DNA of 64,000 nucleotides from Diploptera punctata (taxonomy: Eukaryota; Arthropoda; Insecta; Blattodea; Blaberidae). The position numbers and the translations under genes are program-made. The first letter of the stretch is position 1, and each line of letters opens with the position of its first letter. The stretch is from contig JASPKZ010007531.1 in the NCBI GenBank assembly GCA_030220185.1, positions 372,001 through 436,000 of the forward strand, read 5' to 3'. The notes beneath the pieces are model-generated. The model was not told the DNA's origin and did not search any database. It worked only from the letters and a program-made list of their open reading frames with translations. Shown piece after piece: positions 1-10,913 of the stretch.

Positions 1-3000
1 AATCTAACTTCTCATTATACTATTCAACTGTTTGTGTGTAAAACAAGATAAAAGACAGTCAGAAATCTAACTTCTCATTATACTATTCAACTTATTGTGT
101 GTAAAACAAGATAAAAGACAGTCAGAAATCTAACTTCTCATTATACTATTCAACTTATTGTGTGTAAAACAAGATAAAAGACAGTCAGAAATCTAACTTC
201 TCATTATACTATTCAACTGTTTGTGTGTAAAACAAGATAAAAGACAGTCAGAAATCTAACTTCTCATTATACTATTCAACTGTTTGTGTGTAAAACAAGA
301 TAAAAGACAGTCAGAAATCTAACTTCTCATTATACTATTCAACTTATTGTGTGTAAAACCAAGATAAAAGACAGTCAGAAATCTAACTTCTCATTATACT
401 ATTCAACTGTTTGTGTGTAAAACAAGATAAAAGACAGTCAGAAATCTAACTTCTCATTATACTATTCAACTTATTGTGTGTAAAACAAGACAAAAGACAG
501 TCAGAAATCTAACTTCTCATTATACTATTCAACTTATTGTGTGTAAAACAAGATAAAAGACAGTCAGAAATCTAACTTCTCATTATACTATTCAACTGTT
601 TGTGTGTAAAACAAGATAAAAGACAGTCAGAAATCTAACTTCTCATTATACTATTCAACTTATTGTGTGTAAAACCAAGATAAAAAGACAGTCAGAAATC
701 TAACTTCTCATTATACTATTCAACTTATTGTGTGTAAAACCAAGATAAAAGACAGTCAGAAATCTAACTTCTCATTATACTATTCAACTGTTTGTGTGTA
801 AAACAAGATAAAAGACAGTCAGAAATCTAACTTCTCATTATACTATTCAACTGTTTGTGTGTAAACCAAGATAAAAGACAGTCAGAAATCTAACTTCTCA
901 TTATACTATTCAACTGTTTGTGTGTAAAACAAGATAAAAGACAGTCAGAAATCTAACTTCTCATTATACTATTCAACTTATTGTGTGTAAAACCAAGATA
1001 AAAGACAGTCAGAAATCTAACTTCTCATTATACTATTCAACTGTTTGTGTGTAAAACAAGATAAAAGACAGTCAGAAATCTAACTTCTCATTATACTATT
1101 CAACTGTTTTGTGTGTAAAACAAGATAAAAGACAGTCAGAAATCTAACTTCTCATTATACTATTCAACTGTTTGTGTGTAAACCAAGATAAAAGACAGTC
1201 AGAAATCTAACTTCTCATTATACTATTCAACTGTTTGTGTGTAAAACAAGATAAAAGACAGTCAGAAATCTAACTTCTCATTATACTATTCAACTTATTG
1301 TGTGTAAAACAAGATAAAAGACAGTCAGAAATCTAACTTCTCATTATACTATTCAACTGTTTGTGTGTAAAACAAGATAAAAGACAGTCAGAAATCTAAC
1401 TTCTCATTATACTATTCAACTTATTTGTGTGTAAAACCAAGATAAAAGACAGTCAGAAATCTAACTTCTCATTATACTATTCACACTTATTGTGTGTAAA
1501 ACCAAGATAAAAGACAGTCAGAAATCTAACTTCTCATTATACTATTCAACTGTTTGTGTGTAAAACAAGATAAAAGACAGTCAGAAATCTAACTTCTCAT
1601 TATACTATTCAACTGTTTGTGTGTAAAACAAGATAAAAGACAGTCAGAAATCTAACTTCTCATTATACTATTCAACTGTTTGTGTGTAAAACAAGATAAA
1701 AGACAGTCAGAAATCTAACTTCTCATTATACTATTCAACTGTTTGTGTGTAAAACAAGATAAAAGACAGTCAGAAATCTAACTTCTCATTATACTATTCA
1801 ACTGTTTGTGTGTAAACCAAGATAAAAGACAGTCAGAAATCTAACTTCTCATTATACTATTCAACTTATTGTGTGTAAAACAAGATAAAAGACAGTCAGA
1901 AATCTAACTTCTCATTATACTATTCAACTTATTGTGTGTAAAACAAGATAAAAGACAGTCAGAAATCTAACTTCTCATTATACTATTCAACTTATTGTGT
2001 GTAAACACAAGATAAAAGACAGTCAGAAATCTAACTTCTCATTATACTATTCAACTTATTGTGTGTAAAACAAGATAAAAGACAGTCAGAAATCTAACTT
2101 CTCATTATACTATTCAACTGTTTGTGTGTAAAACAAGATAAAAGACAGTCAGAAATCTAACTTCTCATTATACTATTCAACTGTTTGTGTGTAAAACAAG
2201 ATAAAAGACAGTCAGAAATCTAACTTCTCATTATACTATTCAACTTGTTTGTGTGTAAAACAAGATAAAAGACAGTCAGAAATCTAACTTCTCATTATAC
2301 TATTCAACTGTTTGTGTGTAAAACAAGATAAAAGACAGTCAGAAATCTAACTTCTCATTATACTATTCACTGTTTGTGTGTAAAACAAGATAAAAGACAG
2401 TCAGAAATCTAACTTCTCATTATACTATTCAACTTATTGTGTGTAAAACAAGATAAAAGACAGTCAGAAATCTAACTTCTCATTATACTATTCAACTTAT
2501 TGTGTGTAAAACAAGATAAAAGACAGTCAGAAATCTAACTTCTCATTATACTATTCAACTGTTTGTGTGTAAAACAAGATAAAAGACAGTCAGAAATCTA
2601 ACTTCTCATTATACTATTCAACTGTTTGTGTGTAAAACAAGATAAAAAGACAGTCAGAAATCTAACTTCTCATTATACTATTCAACTGTTTGTGTGTAAA
2701 ACAAGATAAAAGACAGTCAGAAATCTAACTTCTCATTATACTATTCAACTGTTTGTGTGTAAAACAAGATAAAAGACAGTCAGAAATCTAACTTCTCATT
2801 ATACTATTCAACTGTTTGTGTGTTAAAACAAGATAAAAGACAGTCAGAAATCTAACTTCTCATTATACTATTCAACTGTTTGTGTGTAAAACAAGATAAA
2901 AGACAGTCAGAAATCTAACTTCTCATTATACTATTCAACTGTTTGTGTGTAAAACAAGATAAAAGACAGTCAGAAATCTAACTTCTCATTATACTATTCA

Positions 3001-4147
3001 ACTGTTTGTGTGTAAAACCAAGATAAAAGACAGTCAGAAATCTAACTTCTCATTATACTATTCAACTGTTTGTGTGTAAAACAAGATAAAAGACAGTCAG
3101 AAATCTAACTTCTCATTATACTATTCAACTTATTGTGTGTAAAACAAGATAAAAGACAGTCAGAAATCTAACTTCTCATTATACTATTCAACTGTTTGTG
3201 TGTAAAACAAGATAAAAGACAGTCAGAAATCTAACTTCTCATTATACTATTCAACTGTTTGTGTGTAAAACAAGATAAAAGACAGTCAGAAATCTAACTT
3301 CTCATTATACTATTCAACTGTTTTGTGTGTAAAACAAGATAAAAGACAGTCAGAAATCTAACTTCTCATTATACTATTCAACTGTTTGTGTGTAAAACAA
3401 GATAAAAGACAGTCAGAAATCTAACTTCTCATTATACTATTCAACTGTTTGTGTGTAAAACAAGATAAAAGACAGTCAGAAATCTAACTTCTCATTATAC
3501 TATTCAACTGTTTGTGTGTAAAACAAGATAAAAGACAGTCAGAAATCTAACTTCTCATTATACTATTCAACTGTTTGTGTGTAAAACAAGATAAAAGACA
3601 GTCAGAAATCTAACTTCTCATTATACTATTCAACTGTTTGTGTGTAAAACAAGATAAAAGACAGTCAGAAATCTAACTTCTCATTATACTATTCAACTGT
3701 TTGTGTGTAAAACAAGATAAAAGACAGTCAGAAATCTAACTTCTCATTATACTATTCAACTGTTTGTGTGTAAAACAAGATAAATGACAGTCAGAAATCT
3801 AACTTCTCATTATACTATTCAACTGTTTGTGTGTAAAACAAGATAAAAGACAGTCAGAAATCTAACTTCTCATTATACTATTCAACTGTTTGTGTATAAA
3901 ACAAGATAAAAGTCAGTCAGAAATCTAACTTCTCATTATACTATTCAACTGTTTGTGTGTAAAACAAGATAAAAGACAGTCAGAAATCTAACTTCTCATT
4001 ATACTATTCAACTGTTTGTGTGTAAAACAAGATAAAAGACAGTCAGAAATCTAACTTCTCATTATACTATTCAACTGTTTGTGTGTAAAACAAGATAAAA
4101 GACAGTCAGAAATCTAACTTCTCATTATACTATTCAACTGTTTGTGT
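1..4147. repeat. 63-bp satellite array, homogeneous part
   Basis: A tandem array with an exact 63-bp period; the unit begins aatctaacttctcattatac. About 66 head-to-tail monomers run from the window edge, so the left end is not seen. Two monomer types of equal length alternate irregularly. Type A reads aactgtttgtgtg and type B reads aacttattgtgtg. Type B is frequent up to about 3130 and absent after that. Single-base indels cluster at two places, aaaacaag versus aaaaccaag and gtttgtg versus gttttgtg. No open reading frame crosses it. It is a satellite, not CRISPR, because there are no unique spacers. Confidence 0.97.
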
Positions 4148-4447
4148 GTAAAACAAGATAAAGATAGTCATAAGTCTAACTTTTCATTATACTATTCAAT
4201 TGTTTGTGTGTAAAACCAAGATAAAAGACAGTCAGAAGTCTAACTTCTGATTATACTATTCAATTGTATGTGTGTAAAATCAAGATAAAAGACAGTCAGA
4301 AGTGTAACTTCTCATTATACTATTCAATTGTTTGTGTGTGAAACCAAAATAAAAGACAGTCAGAAGTCTAACTTCTCATTATAGATACTATTCAACTGTT
4401 TATGTGTGAAACCAAAATAAAGACACCCAGAAGTATAATTTCTCATT
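4148..4447. repeat. Degenerate right edge of the 63-bp satellite
   Basis: About five diverged monomers, with substitutions such as aagtctaac, ttcaattg and gtgaaaccaaaataaa and a short insertion (tagata) near 4385. Array edges are usually less homogenised than the interior, and this edge shows the expected decay before the sequence becomes unrelated at about 4447. Several edge monomers carry accaag, a variant that inside the array mostly goes with type B. Confidence 0.9.
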
Positions 4448-4575
4448 AAAGCCTAGGCCTACTATGTTGCAATCTTACCTTTTAGTAGGCTACATAAAAG
4501 TCCTAGTAGCCTAATTAGTTACCAAAATTTATATTATGTACTACCAAATCCTTACATGTAGGCCTAATCACGTAT
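4448..4575. other. Spacer between satellite and first LINE
   Basis: Unique A+T-rich sequence with two exact TAGGCCTA octamers and two TAGGCTA/TAGCCTA variants in about 130 bases. No gene is seen. Confidence 0.5.
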
Positions 4576-4970
4576 CTAACTAACTCACTGGCATTAACGA
4601 ATACGTAGGTTCATGGCTGCGCGGACATAAGCTCTCCATACATCCCTATCCTGAGCTAATGTTTTTCAATAATATCCTGTATAATGTAGTTTCCTCAAAT
4701 CATGGTGAATGTTATTCTCCCACCTCTTTATTGACCTACCAACAAGGCGTTTTCCTCCTGGTTTCCCTACAAGGAGTTTCCATGTCCCTTTTTCATTCCC
4801 CATTCGTGTCATGTGTCCTGCCCATCACAATCTATGAGACATAACTGCTAGGCCTATTAGGTATACAACTGGTTTCCCATAAAGATCGTGTTACGCAGTC
4901 TTCTCCATTTGCCTGTCTGTTCATATTCCTTTGGTCCAAACATTTTTCTAAGAACTTTATTCTCAAATAT
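4576..4970 (-). mobile_element. RTE-A LINE 3' end (5' part of a split copy)
   Basis: A minus-strand copy of the commonest LINE in the window. It starts with the reversed tail (ctaactaactcactggca) and the reversed GAACC...GGTTC 3' terminus. It then runs backwards through the C-terminal coding region that elsewhere reads GRPRMRW, RRLRWAGHVARM and FGPKRDEQTGEWRRL. Reading frames are broken. The copy is interrupted at about 4970 by RTE-B and resumes at about 5351. Confidence 0.85.
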
Positions 4971-5350
4971 ATCATCACCACCATCATCATCACTCCAGGA
5001 ATTAGGCAATTGCCCGTTCCGACTTCATAATGCATCAGCCCAACGTCTTCTAGGTCTTCCAACATCACGTCTTCCTCTTGCTTGATAATTTCTTGCTAAC
5101 AATGGATATCTCTCCTTACTCATTCCATCCATGTGATCAATCCATTTCTGTCTGTAGTTCGTGACCTTATCCAATAAAGGCTGTAGGCCTACTTTCAATT
5201 CTTCTCTTATATCCTCATTTCTTATTCTATCAATTCTTGTACATCCTTTTACTTGTCTTAGGAACCTAATCTCCGCCGTCTGTATTCTATCCTTCTGTTT
5301 TTTCACTGGAGCCCAAGTTTCACATCCATACAATATATGTAGCCCTAATA
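4971..5350 (-). mobile_element. RTE-B LINE 3' fragment nested in RTE-A
   Basis: The 3' coding end of a different RTE-like retrotransposon, minus strand, open for about 110 codons. The peptide carries LYGCETWAPVKKQKDRIQ, the segment AEIRFLRQVKGCTRIDRIRN, then VGRPRRRW. This is the post-reverse-transcriptase C-terminal pattern of RTE-like elements. The reversed (ATG)n tail (catcaccaccatcatcatca) marks its 3' end at the left. RTE-A sequence lies on both sides, so RTE-B landed in an existing RTE-A copy. Exact junctions and the target duplication are uncertain. A GGCCTA insertion at 5186-5191 adds two codons relative to RTE-B2. Confidence 0.8.
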
Positions 5351-5715
5351 TATTCTCCTTCCTTAAGAGACACTGTTTCACATCCATACAGGGCCTAATA
5401 TAACTTTGAGAATAACAGTTTTATAGGCGCATATGCCTATTTCTAGCTTAACGTTACTTGAGATAAGTTGCTAGAACAAAGTCCCTCTAATGCCTAACAG
5501 CATGCATTTTGAGAGTTGAACTATTTTTAATTTCTTTGTGCACCTCATTCCTGTATGTAATATTATTGATCCTTGGTAGGACCTGGCCTATTTGAATTCA
5601 GCCATTTCTTCGAAATTTCCATCATTTGTCATTTACTATTCATTTCCACTAGTCTATAGATCCTATAATGTAGCCTATTTCTAAGTGTGATCATAACTTA
5701 GACTATATTAGTTTT
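5351..5715 (-). mobile_element. RTE-A LINE, continuation of split copy
   Basis: Continues the copy at 4576-4970 upstream through the NVKLKIYKTIILPVILYGCETW region and into the reverse transcriptase C-terminal part (reversed EFKYLGT-like segment near 5580). It is heavily diverged. Two TA-bounded micro-insertions are seen against other RTE-A copies: GCCTA at 5673-5677 and a 12-base GGC...GCC insert at 5426-5437. Confidence 0.75.
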
Positions 5716-6600
5716 TTGACAAATCAATTCATATCACTACAGTCTAAATTATCGTTAGTTCATTTATAGCCTAACTTATGAGATGTTGTGCAATTTGAAT
5801 AGCCTTGTAGATTTACTGCAAGTAAAAAATTTCAAGTCTAAAGTAAGAGGTTTTTGTGCTAAATTTGTCGTCACTTTTTCACCAACATTTGAATTGTTCT
5901 GCTAATAATTAGGGCAAGGCTTTTCATGACCTATAAACCACCGAAATATGCAAAAAAAAATGATATTTGTGACCTAAAATTTACAAAAAATATGCACTAT
6001 AACAAAAAAATACCTAATAATATAATAATTATATTAATTAATAATTTCATTTTTAAAATCAAGTAGTAAATAGGCCTAGTTTATGACAATTAACTATTTA
6101 TTTAAGAATAAAATGCAAATGTGAAGCAAACTAAAGTATGGAATTTGATATTGTTGCATGCTTTTTATTTTATTAAAATTATCAATAGCTACCTTCTTGT
6201 CGCGAGGCAATACATAGGCCTATATAGGCCTATTTGCTCAGGTATTTCATATACGTAAGGGAAAAGTCCATACTGTGCATTGAAACGAAATAGGAAAAGA
6301 AAATGGATTTTACAGAAACAAAATTCAGAGAAATTTAACAACTCAAACACTGAAGAAAGAAATCATACGATAAAAGTTCTTTACTTCGTAAAAGAGTGAA
6401 AATATGATGAATATGACCAATAAATTACTATTCTCTGACACATATAAATGTGCCAAATATGCATAGGCCTATATATGACTTAACAAAGTCTTTTAATACA
6501 ATTACTTTTTGTATAAAAATCACTTATGTATATTTAAGAAACATATCACTCTTGTCAAAAAAAATGCAATATGCCTATCAAGAAGATCCTAGCCCTACTA
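5716..6600. other. A+T-rich spacer, no gene seen
   Basis: Holds A-runs around 5945-6010 and TAGGCCTA octamers near 6073, 6217, 6225 and 6466. No repeat family or coding segment is recognised. Confidence 0.5.
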
Positions 6601-7100
6601 ATAATTTTAGTTGCTAAAGAGTATAGTTAAACTAAAAATATATAAAACTATTATTCTACCAGTTATATTATACGTATGCGAAACATGGACTCTTACTTTA
6701 ATGGAGGAAAGGAGATTACGAGTATTTGAGAAAAAAGTACTTAGGAAAATTTTTGGACCAAAGAGAGATGAACAAACAGGTGAATGGAGAAGACTTACAT
6801 AACAATGAACTACATGGTCTTTATAGGAAGCCAGATATAATAAGAACAGTTAAGTCTCGTAGACTACGAGGGCAGGACATGTTGCACGTATGGGGAATGA
6901 AAGGCTTGCATGGAAGCTTCTTGTAGGAAAGCCAGAAGGAAAACGCCCAGTTGGTAGACCAAGAATGAGGTGGGAGAATAACATTAACTATGATTTGAGG
7001 GAAGTAGATTATAGCCTACAGGGAATGATTGGAAAGCATTATCTCAGGATAGGGATGTATGGAGAGCTTGTGTCCGTGCGGCCATGAACCTACGGGTTCG

Positions 7101-7104
<4 letters not shown>
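6601..7104 (+). mobile_element. RTE-A LINE 3' end
   Basis: A 5'-truncated copy starting within the KLKIYKTIILPVILY coding region and ending at the conserved terminus (GAACC 7086-7090, GGTTC 7095-7099). The C-terminal protein is split into three frames, with a break after GEWRRL and another near 6920. The GCCTA insertion at 7014-7018 shifts the frame inside the VDYTGND segment. The usual TAAG tail is missing; (TAA)n of a LINE-T copy starts immediately after the terminus. Confidence 0.88.
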
Positions 7105-7163
<59 letters not shown>

Positions 7164-7440
7164 GCTTTATTTTACCTGGCAGAGTTAAGTCCTTAAGGCC
7201 TTCTCTACCACTCAACCAGGTTTTAAAAAAATACAAAAAAAAATAGTCTTACATCTAAATTACAATATGTTATGAATACAGTACAATTAATATTTAGGCC
7301 CTATAATGTATTTTGTTTTACTCTAAATTTAACGAATTAAATATATAATATGTACAATATATATAAAAAACGATAAAAAGATTAATGACATAATATAAAA
7401 TTAAATAAAAAAATAGAGAAAAATGAATTATTAGACAACA
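7105..7440 (-). mobile_element. LINE-T 3' UTR with (TTA)n tail
   Basis: Starts with (TAA)n at 7105-7162, which is (TTA)n on the minus strand. It then matches in reverse the 3' UTR seen at 30700-30955, including the reversed ccttaaggccttaactctgc block and the attcgttaaat segment. It is the 3' end of a TTA-tailed L2/CR1-like LINE; no coding part can be read. The stretch 7400-7440 also matches 49170-49215. Confidence 0.8.
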
Positions 7441-7949
7441 GTGGTGTCAGTGAGTAAGTAAAGAGTATAGTTAAATAAAATTGTAACTTCGAATGAAATT
7501 GAATAAAGTAACACATGTGTTGGAAGAGGATTTGCATGCAATATTTGTGTTTTGCAACAAGAGACCTTGCAGTGTATTCAGAGCAAAGTAGATAATATTG
7601 TAGAAGTGGGCCTACTGAATGTTAGATGAGGAAACGTGGTATTTGTGTTTCTTGGAAAGAGTTGTGCGTGCTGAGTTAGTCATGAAGGAGACGAGAGCAA
7701 GGATACGTCAAGGACACGCTCCGTGTCAATCACCACATCACGATCCAGGACTTGAATCCTGTCTGGGCGTCTTACATGAAAACCCTACTCCCTCGTGCAT
7801 ATGTTTACCATTCGATTAAATGTATTTCAAATCAGTATATTTACATTTTTGATCCTAGCTTATCTAATGATTCAATTCATCCTGAATTTAATATTGCATT
7901 TATTGATCGAAAAAAGGATATTGGAAGGCCAAATACGAGTTTATTGTTA
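7441..7949. other. Spacer, no gene seen
   Basis: Only short open frames without recognisable motifs, and no repeat assigned. It may contain older LINE-T sequence that I cannot align by eye. Confidence 0.4.
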
Positions 7950-8760
7950 GATAGATCATCGGTTGATTAATGTCTTTGACATCGTCCGATTCCTAATAAC
8001 CAGTTTTGTCGGTCCATCCAGTTTCCTGGTTGTAGATGTTTCTCCTTCATGTATAAACATATTCCCTGACTCCAGGAGGTTTTAGGTCTTCCTCTGCCTC
8101 GTCTTCCCTAAAGTTTCCATTCCAAAACACATTTTGGTATCCGATTTTCTTCTATTCGCTGGGCATGTCCGTACCATCTTGATTGCTGAGTTTTAATATA
8201 ATCTAATGTAGTGTCTTAAATCTTCATTTTCTCCCTTATAAGTGAGTTCCAAATTGTTTCTCTTGTTGAAATTCTTGCTGCCCTTCGTATAAAATCCATT
8301 TCCGTTGCCAAAATATATCTATTTGTTTTTGTTGTTAATGGCGAAAGTTCTGCTCCATAAGTAATGATGCTTTTAACAATTATATGATAGGCCTATATAA
8401 GTTATTCATTATATTCTTATTGGCTACTTAAATTTTTATCCCACAATATTCCATTGAGGCAAGCAATTGCAAATTTTCTTTTATTATTTATATTTCTTAT
8501 TTCCTCTTCATAACTTCCATTTTTATTTACTTTAATTCGTAAATATGTGATCTCACTACAATATTTTATTGTTTCTCCAGTCTCCAAAATTAAATTTTGT
8601 TCTGGTTCACCAATTGATAAATATTTTGTTTTTTTCATGTTCAAAATTATTCCCATTTATTAGGCTATATTCTTCTATTCATTTTCTAGTCATAGGCATA
8701 TATTCTTAATTTTCATAATCTTGTGCAATTAACAATTGATCATCAGAAAAATGTAAGTTA
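7950..8760 (-). mobile_element. RTE-C LINE fragment
   Basis: A minus-strand copy homologous to 27190-27552 and extending further 5'. The C-terminal part reads MDFIRRAARIS-like and RWYGHVQRM-like in broken frames. The open stretch 8656-8417 encodes MKKTKYLSIGEPEQN and GETIKYCSEITYLRIKV, the reverse transcriptase thumb-like region. Near 8725-8750 the catalytic box reads SDDQLLIAQDYENL, with Ser where family members have Ala (FADD). Frameshifts make it inactive. Confidence 0.8.
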
Positions 8761-9317
8761 TATAAAGTTTTATTGTTTGAAATAAGAAATATTTTATTGT
8801 TAAGAATATAAAATATTTAAACTCAGCATTATTTTACTTTGACAACTCAACAAACTAGGTAGATTCCTCAAGTTGACCGCCACCGACGTTTGAACTAAAG
8901 TTGCAGACGCTATCGCCTGAGCCTACTCCTTTGGTACGTTAATACCGTATGATCATTAAAATCTTTATATTTTATAGAGAATAAATTAATTCTTAAGGTA
9001 ATAACATATAGCGATACCTATGGGAATTTTCGCAGGTTTATCAACATATGTTGAACAGGTCTGCATGCGAATAGGGTGATGTGGGTTAAGCAAGAAAATG
9101 GGGTCATACGAAGATAAATGTATCAAAGATAATGATAATAATAAGGATATGGAAGGGAAGTGCACGTTGCCGGTAACAATGATTGATGTTTGTAGTGCAG
9201 GTCCTGTAATTACACCGATCGGTACAGGAACATCCTCCAGGCGGTCCATCACAACAGCACGTCACTTGTCATTCACTTTACACACTGATTTCTCACATTT
9301 TTAAAAAATATTAGACA

Positions 9318-9318
<1 letters not shown>
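8761..9318. other. Spacer, no gene seen
   Basis: Two overlapping open frames on opposite strands between 8986 and 9304 show no motif I recognise and are probably chance. Confidence 0.4.
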
Positions 9319-9374
<56 letters not shown>

Positions 9375-9375
9375 C
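9319..9375. repeat. (TC)n(TA)n microsatellite
   Basis: About 29 bases of CT repeat then TA repeat. It abuts the tail side of the SINE3b copy, and a similar CT/TA tract flanks the SINE3b copy at 22201. Confidence 0.9.
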
Positions 9376-9691
9376 CATAGTAATTCTGCCCGAAGGCAGG
9401 TCCTTTACTGCAATCATAGTAGTTTCATGCTATGCTTGCAGCTTTACTAGGGAATTGAAGGTGTGGTAGCTTCCCGTTGCTTTCCACACCGGTGAAAGAT
9501 GATGATAGTGATGATGATAACGATGTTGATGGCCATATGATTTCGGGGACCGTTTAGTTTTCCTGACATTTGTCTTACAGGTGAGGAAAAACCCCGATAA
9601 AAACCTCACCCAGAAAGAATGCCCCGACCGGGAATCGAACCCGGGTCCGCTCGTGACAAGGCAGCACGCTACCTCGAGACCACACCGGTGG

Positions 9692-9693
<2 letters not shown>
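9376..9693 (-). mobile_element. SINE3b, tRNA-derived
   Basis: A minus-strand SINE. The tRNA-like head at the right end has an A-box-like gaggtagcgtgctgcc and a B box gggttcgattccc. The body with gtgaggtttttatcgggg and gacaaatgtcagg follows, then the b-type tail with a reversed caccggtgtggaaagcaacg and aggcagaattac-like end. The head and body are shared with SINE3a, but the tail is different. It is pol III-type and non-coding. Confidence 0.88.
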
Positions 9694-9733
<40 letters not shown>

Positions 9734-9758
9734 ATAGGCCTATATATAGGCCTATAGG

Positions 9759-9800
<42 letters not shown>
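9694..9800. repeat. (TC)n(TA)n microsatellite broken by TAGGCCTA
   Basis: CT repeat to about 9729, then TA repeat interrupted by two TAGGCCTA and one TAGGCCCTA. Removing each GGCCTA or GGCCCTA would restore a continuous TA tract. Confidence 0.85.
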
Positions 9801-9805
<5 letters not shown>

Positions 9806-9937
9806 TAAATAGCAATACTATAAATAATAAATTCACATAGGCTATGATTTTCGTAAAATAACTTATTTACAAAGGTTTCCCTTACAATTTTGATATTAAA
9901 CAATTACTTTATGAATAATATGTGAACTTACAAGAAT

Positions 9938-10002
9938 GAGTGAAATTAAACCTGTCAAGAAATTTAGATATCTAGGATCAAAGTTAGAAGAAGGGTTATC
10001 AT
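9938..10002 (+). mobile_element. Short RTE-like coding remnant
   Basis: Reads KPVKKFRYLGSKLEEGLS, the conserved F-x-YLG segment that follows the catalytic box in RTE-like reverse transcriptases. It ends where the HP1 element begins. Confidence 0.55.
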
Positions 10003-10245
10003 GAGTAATGCCACGAGTGATTTCCAAATCATCTATAAATTTGGAAATCAGAGAGGCATTTGTTAGGACTATTTAACGAATAAAATTAAGCTGATTACTC
10101 ACAAATCATTATTTAAATATAGTTATTTTAAAATATTTATATAGGCCTATTTAATGTAAACAGCTATGTTTGAAAACAAATGAGAAACGATTGGTATGCT
10201 TCATTTGCTTCTTTTGTTCATCACTGCAACCAGATCATATTATTT
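10003..10245 (+). mobile_element. HP1 hairpin element, truncated
   Basis: Matches the first third of the HP1 copy at 19091-19850. It starts with the imperfect hairpin (tgccacgag...gaggca), here with its inner stem deleted so the loop is short. A GGCCTA insertion at 10144-10149 is absent from the 19091 copy. The rest of the element is missing after about 10245. Confidence 0.8.
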
Positions 10246-10439
10246 AAGCCTATATTTAAATGCTTCCGCTAACTGTCGTTTAGCTCAAATTGACACAGAA
10301 AAGGGGTCAGTAATTATTTTATAGAACAACTGAGCCGCACATTCTACCAGATTTCCTAAACCATGTTAATGTTAATCCTCAGCGGAGTGCAGCAAGCAAC
10401 TGCACCATGCGTATTACCATATATATGATAGGACAAAAA

Positions 10440-10913
10440 GTCAGTCAGTCAGTCACGGGACACTAGCGGGAAAAATAATAACTTTACAAGAAAATGTCTT
10501 CGATACTTTTTTGTTAGTTGTGTACCAATAACGTAGAATCCAAGAGGAAATTTGATTCCGTCAATTATTATGTTGTGTCCTCCATGGTATCTTTACCTTG
10601 TCGTGGTGGAGTGGCTTGCGTGCTTAAATGATCCTGAGAGCTATGCCGGCGGTAGCATTGCTGCCGATAGGGTTACCCATGCCGGACTGGTCGAAGGTGA
10701 TAAGCCAGACGAAAAAAGTACCTTGGGCGAAAGAGTGACGATCTTTCACCGTAAAAATACAACCGTCAAGAAATGCGGACATGGGTTCATCTGGGGTAAA
10801 ATTTTCCAATAGTCCCCCATTCGGTTCTCCGGGCGGGGACTACTTCAGGGAACCCATGCCAAAGGCTCAAACACAGTAATTTTTATACGTTTTCTGTGAC
10901 TGACTGACCATAG
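10440..10913. repeat. Inverted GTCAGTCAGTCAC flanks
   Basis: The segment gtcagtcagtcac at 10440-10460 recurs inverted as gtgactgactgac at 10898-10910, bracketing the U8 unit. The other U8 copy (56394) does not have these flanks, so they may be a separate foldback element or coincidence. Confidence 0.35.
10571..10880 (+). mobile_element. U8 unit, discrete RTE 5'-end-like repeat
   Basis: A G+C-richer unit of about 310 bases starting cctccatggtatctttacc and ending ggctcaaacaca. The minus-strand copy at 56394-56716 begins and ends at the same points. It contains gtcgtggtggagtggcttg and gccgatagggtta blocks that resemble the 5' UTR of RTE-like retrotransposons. An open frame crosses it (DPESYAGGSIAADRV, EGDKPDEKS), which is probably incidental to the shared sequence. 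Whether it is a 5'-only fragment or a non-autonomous element is unresolved. Confidence 0.65.

Noticed and set aside
1..4447. CRISPR-like regular array
   Set aside because: The whole 63-bp unit repeats; there are no variable spacers of constant length, and the context is eukaryotic.
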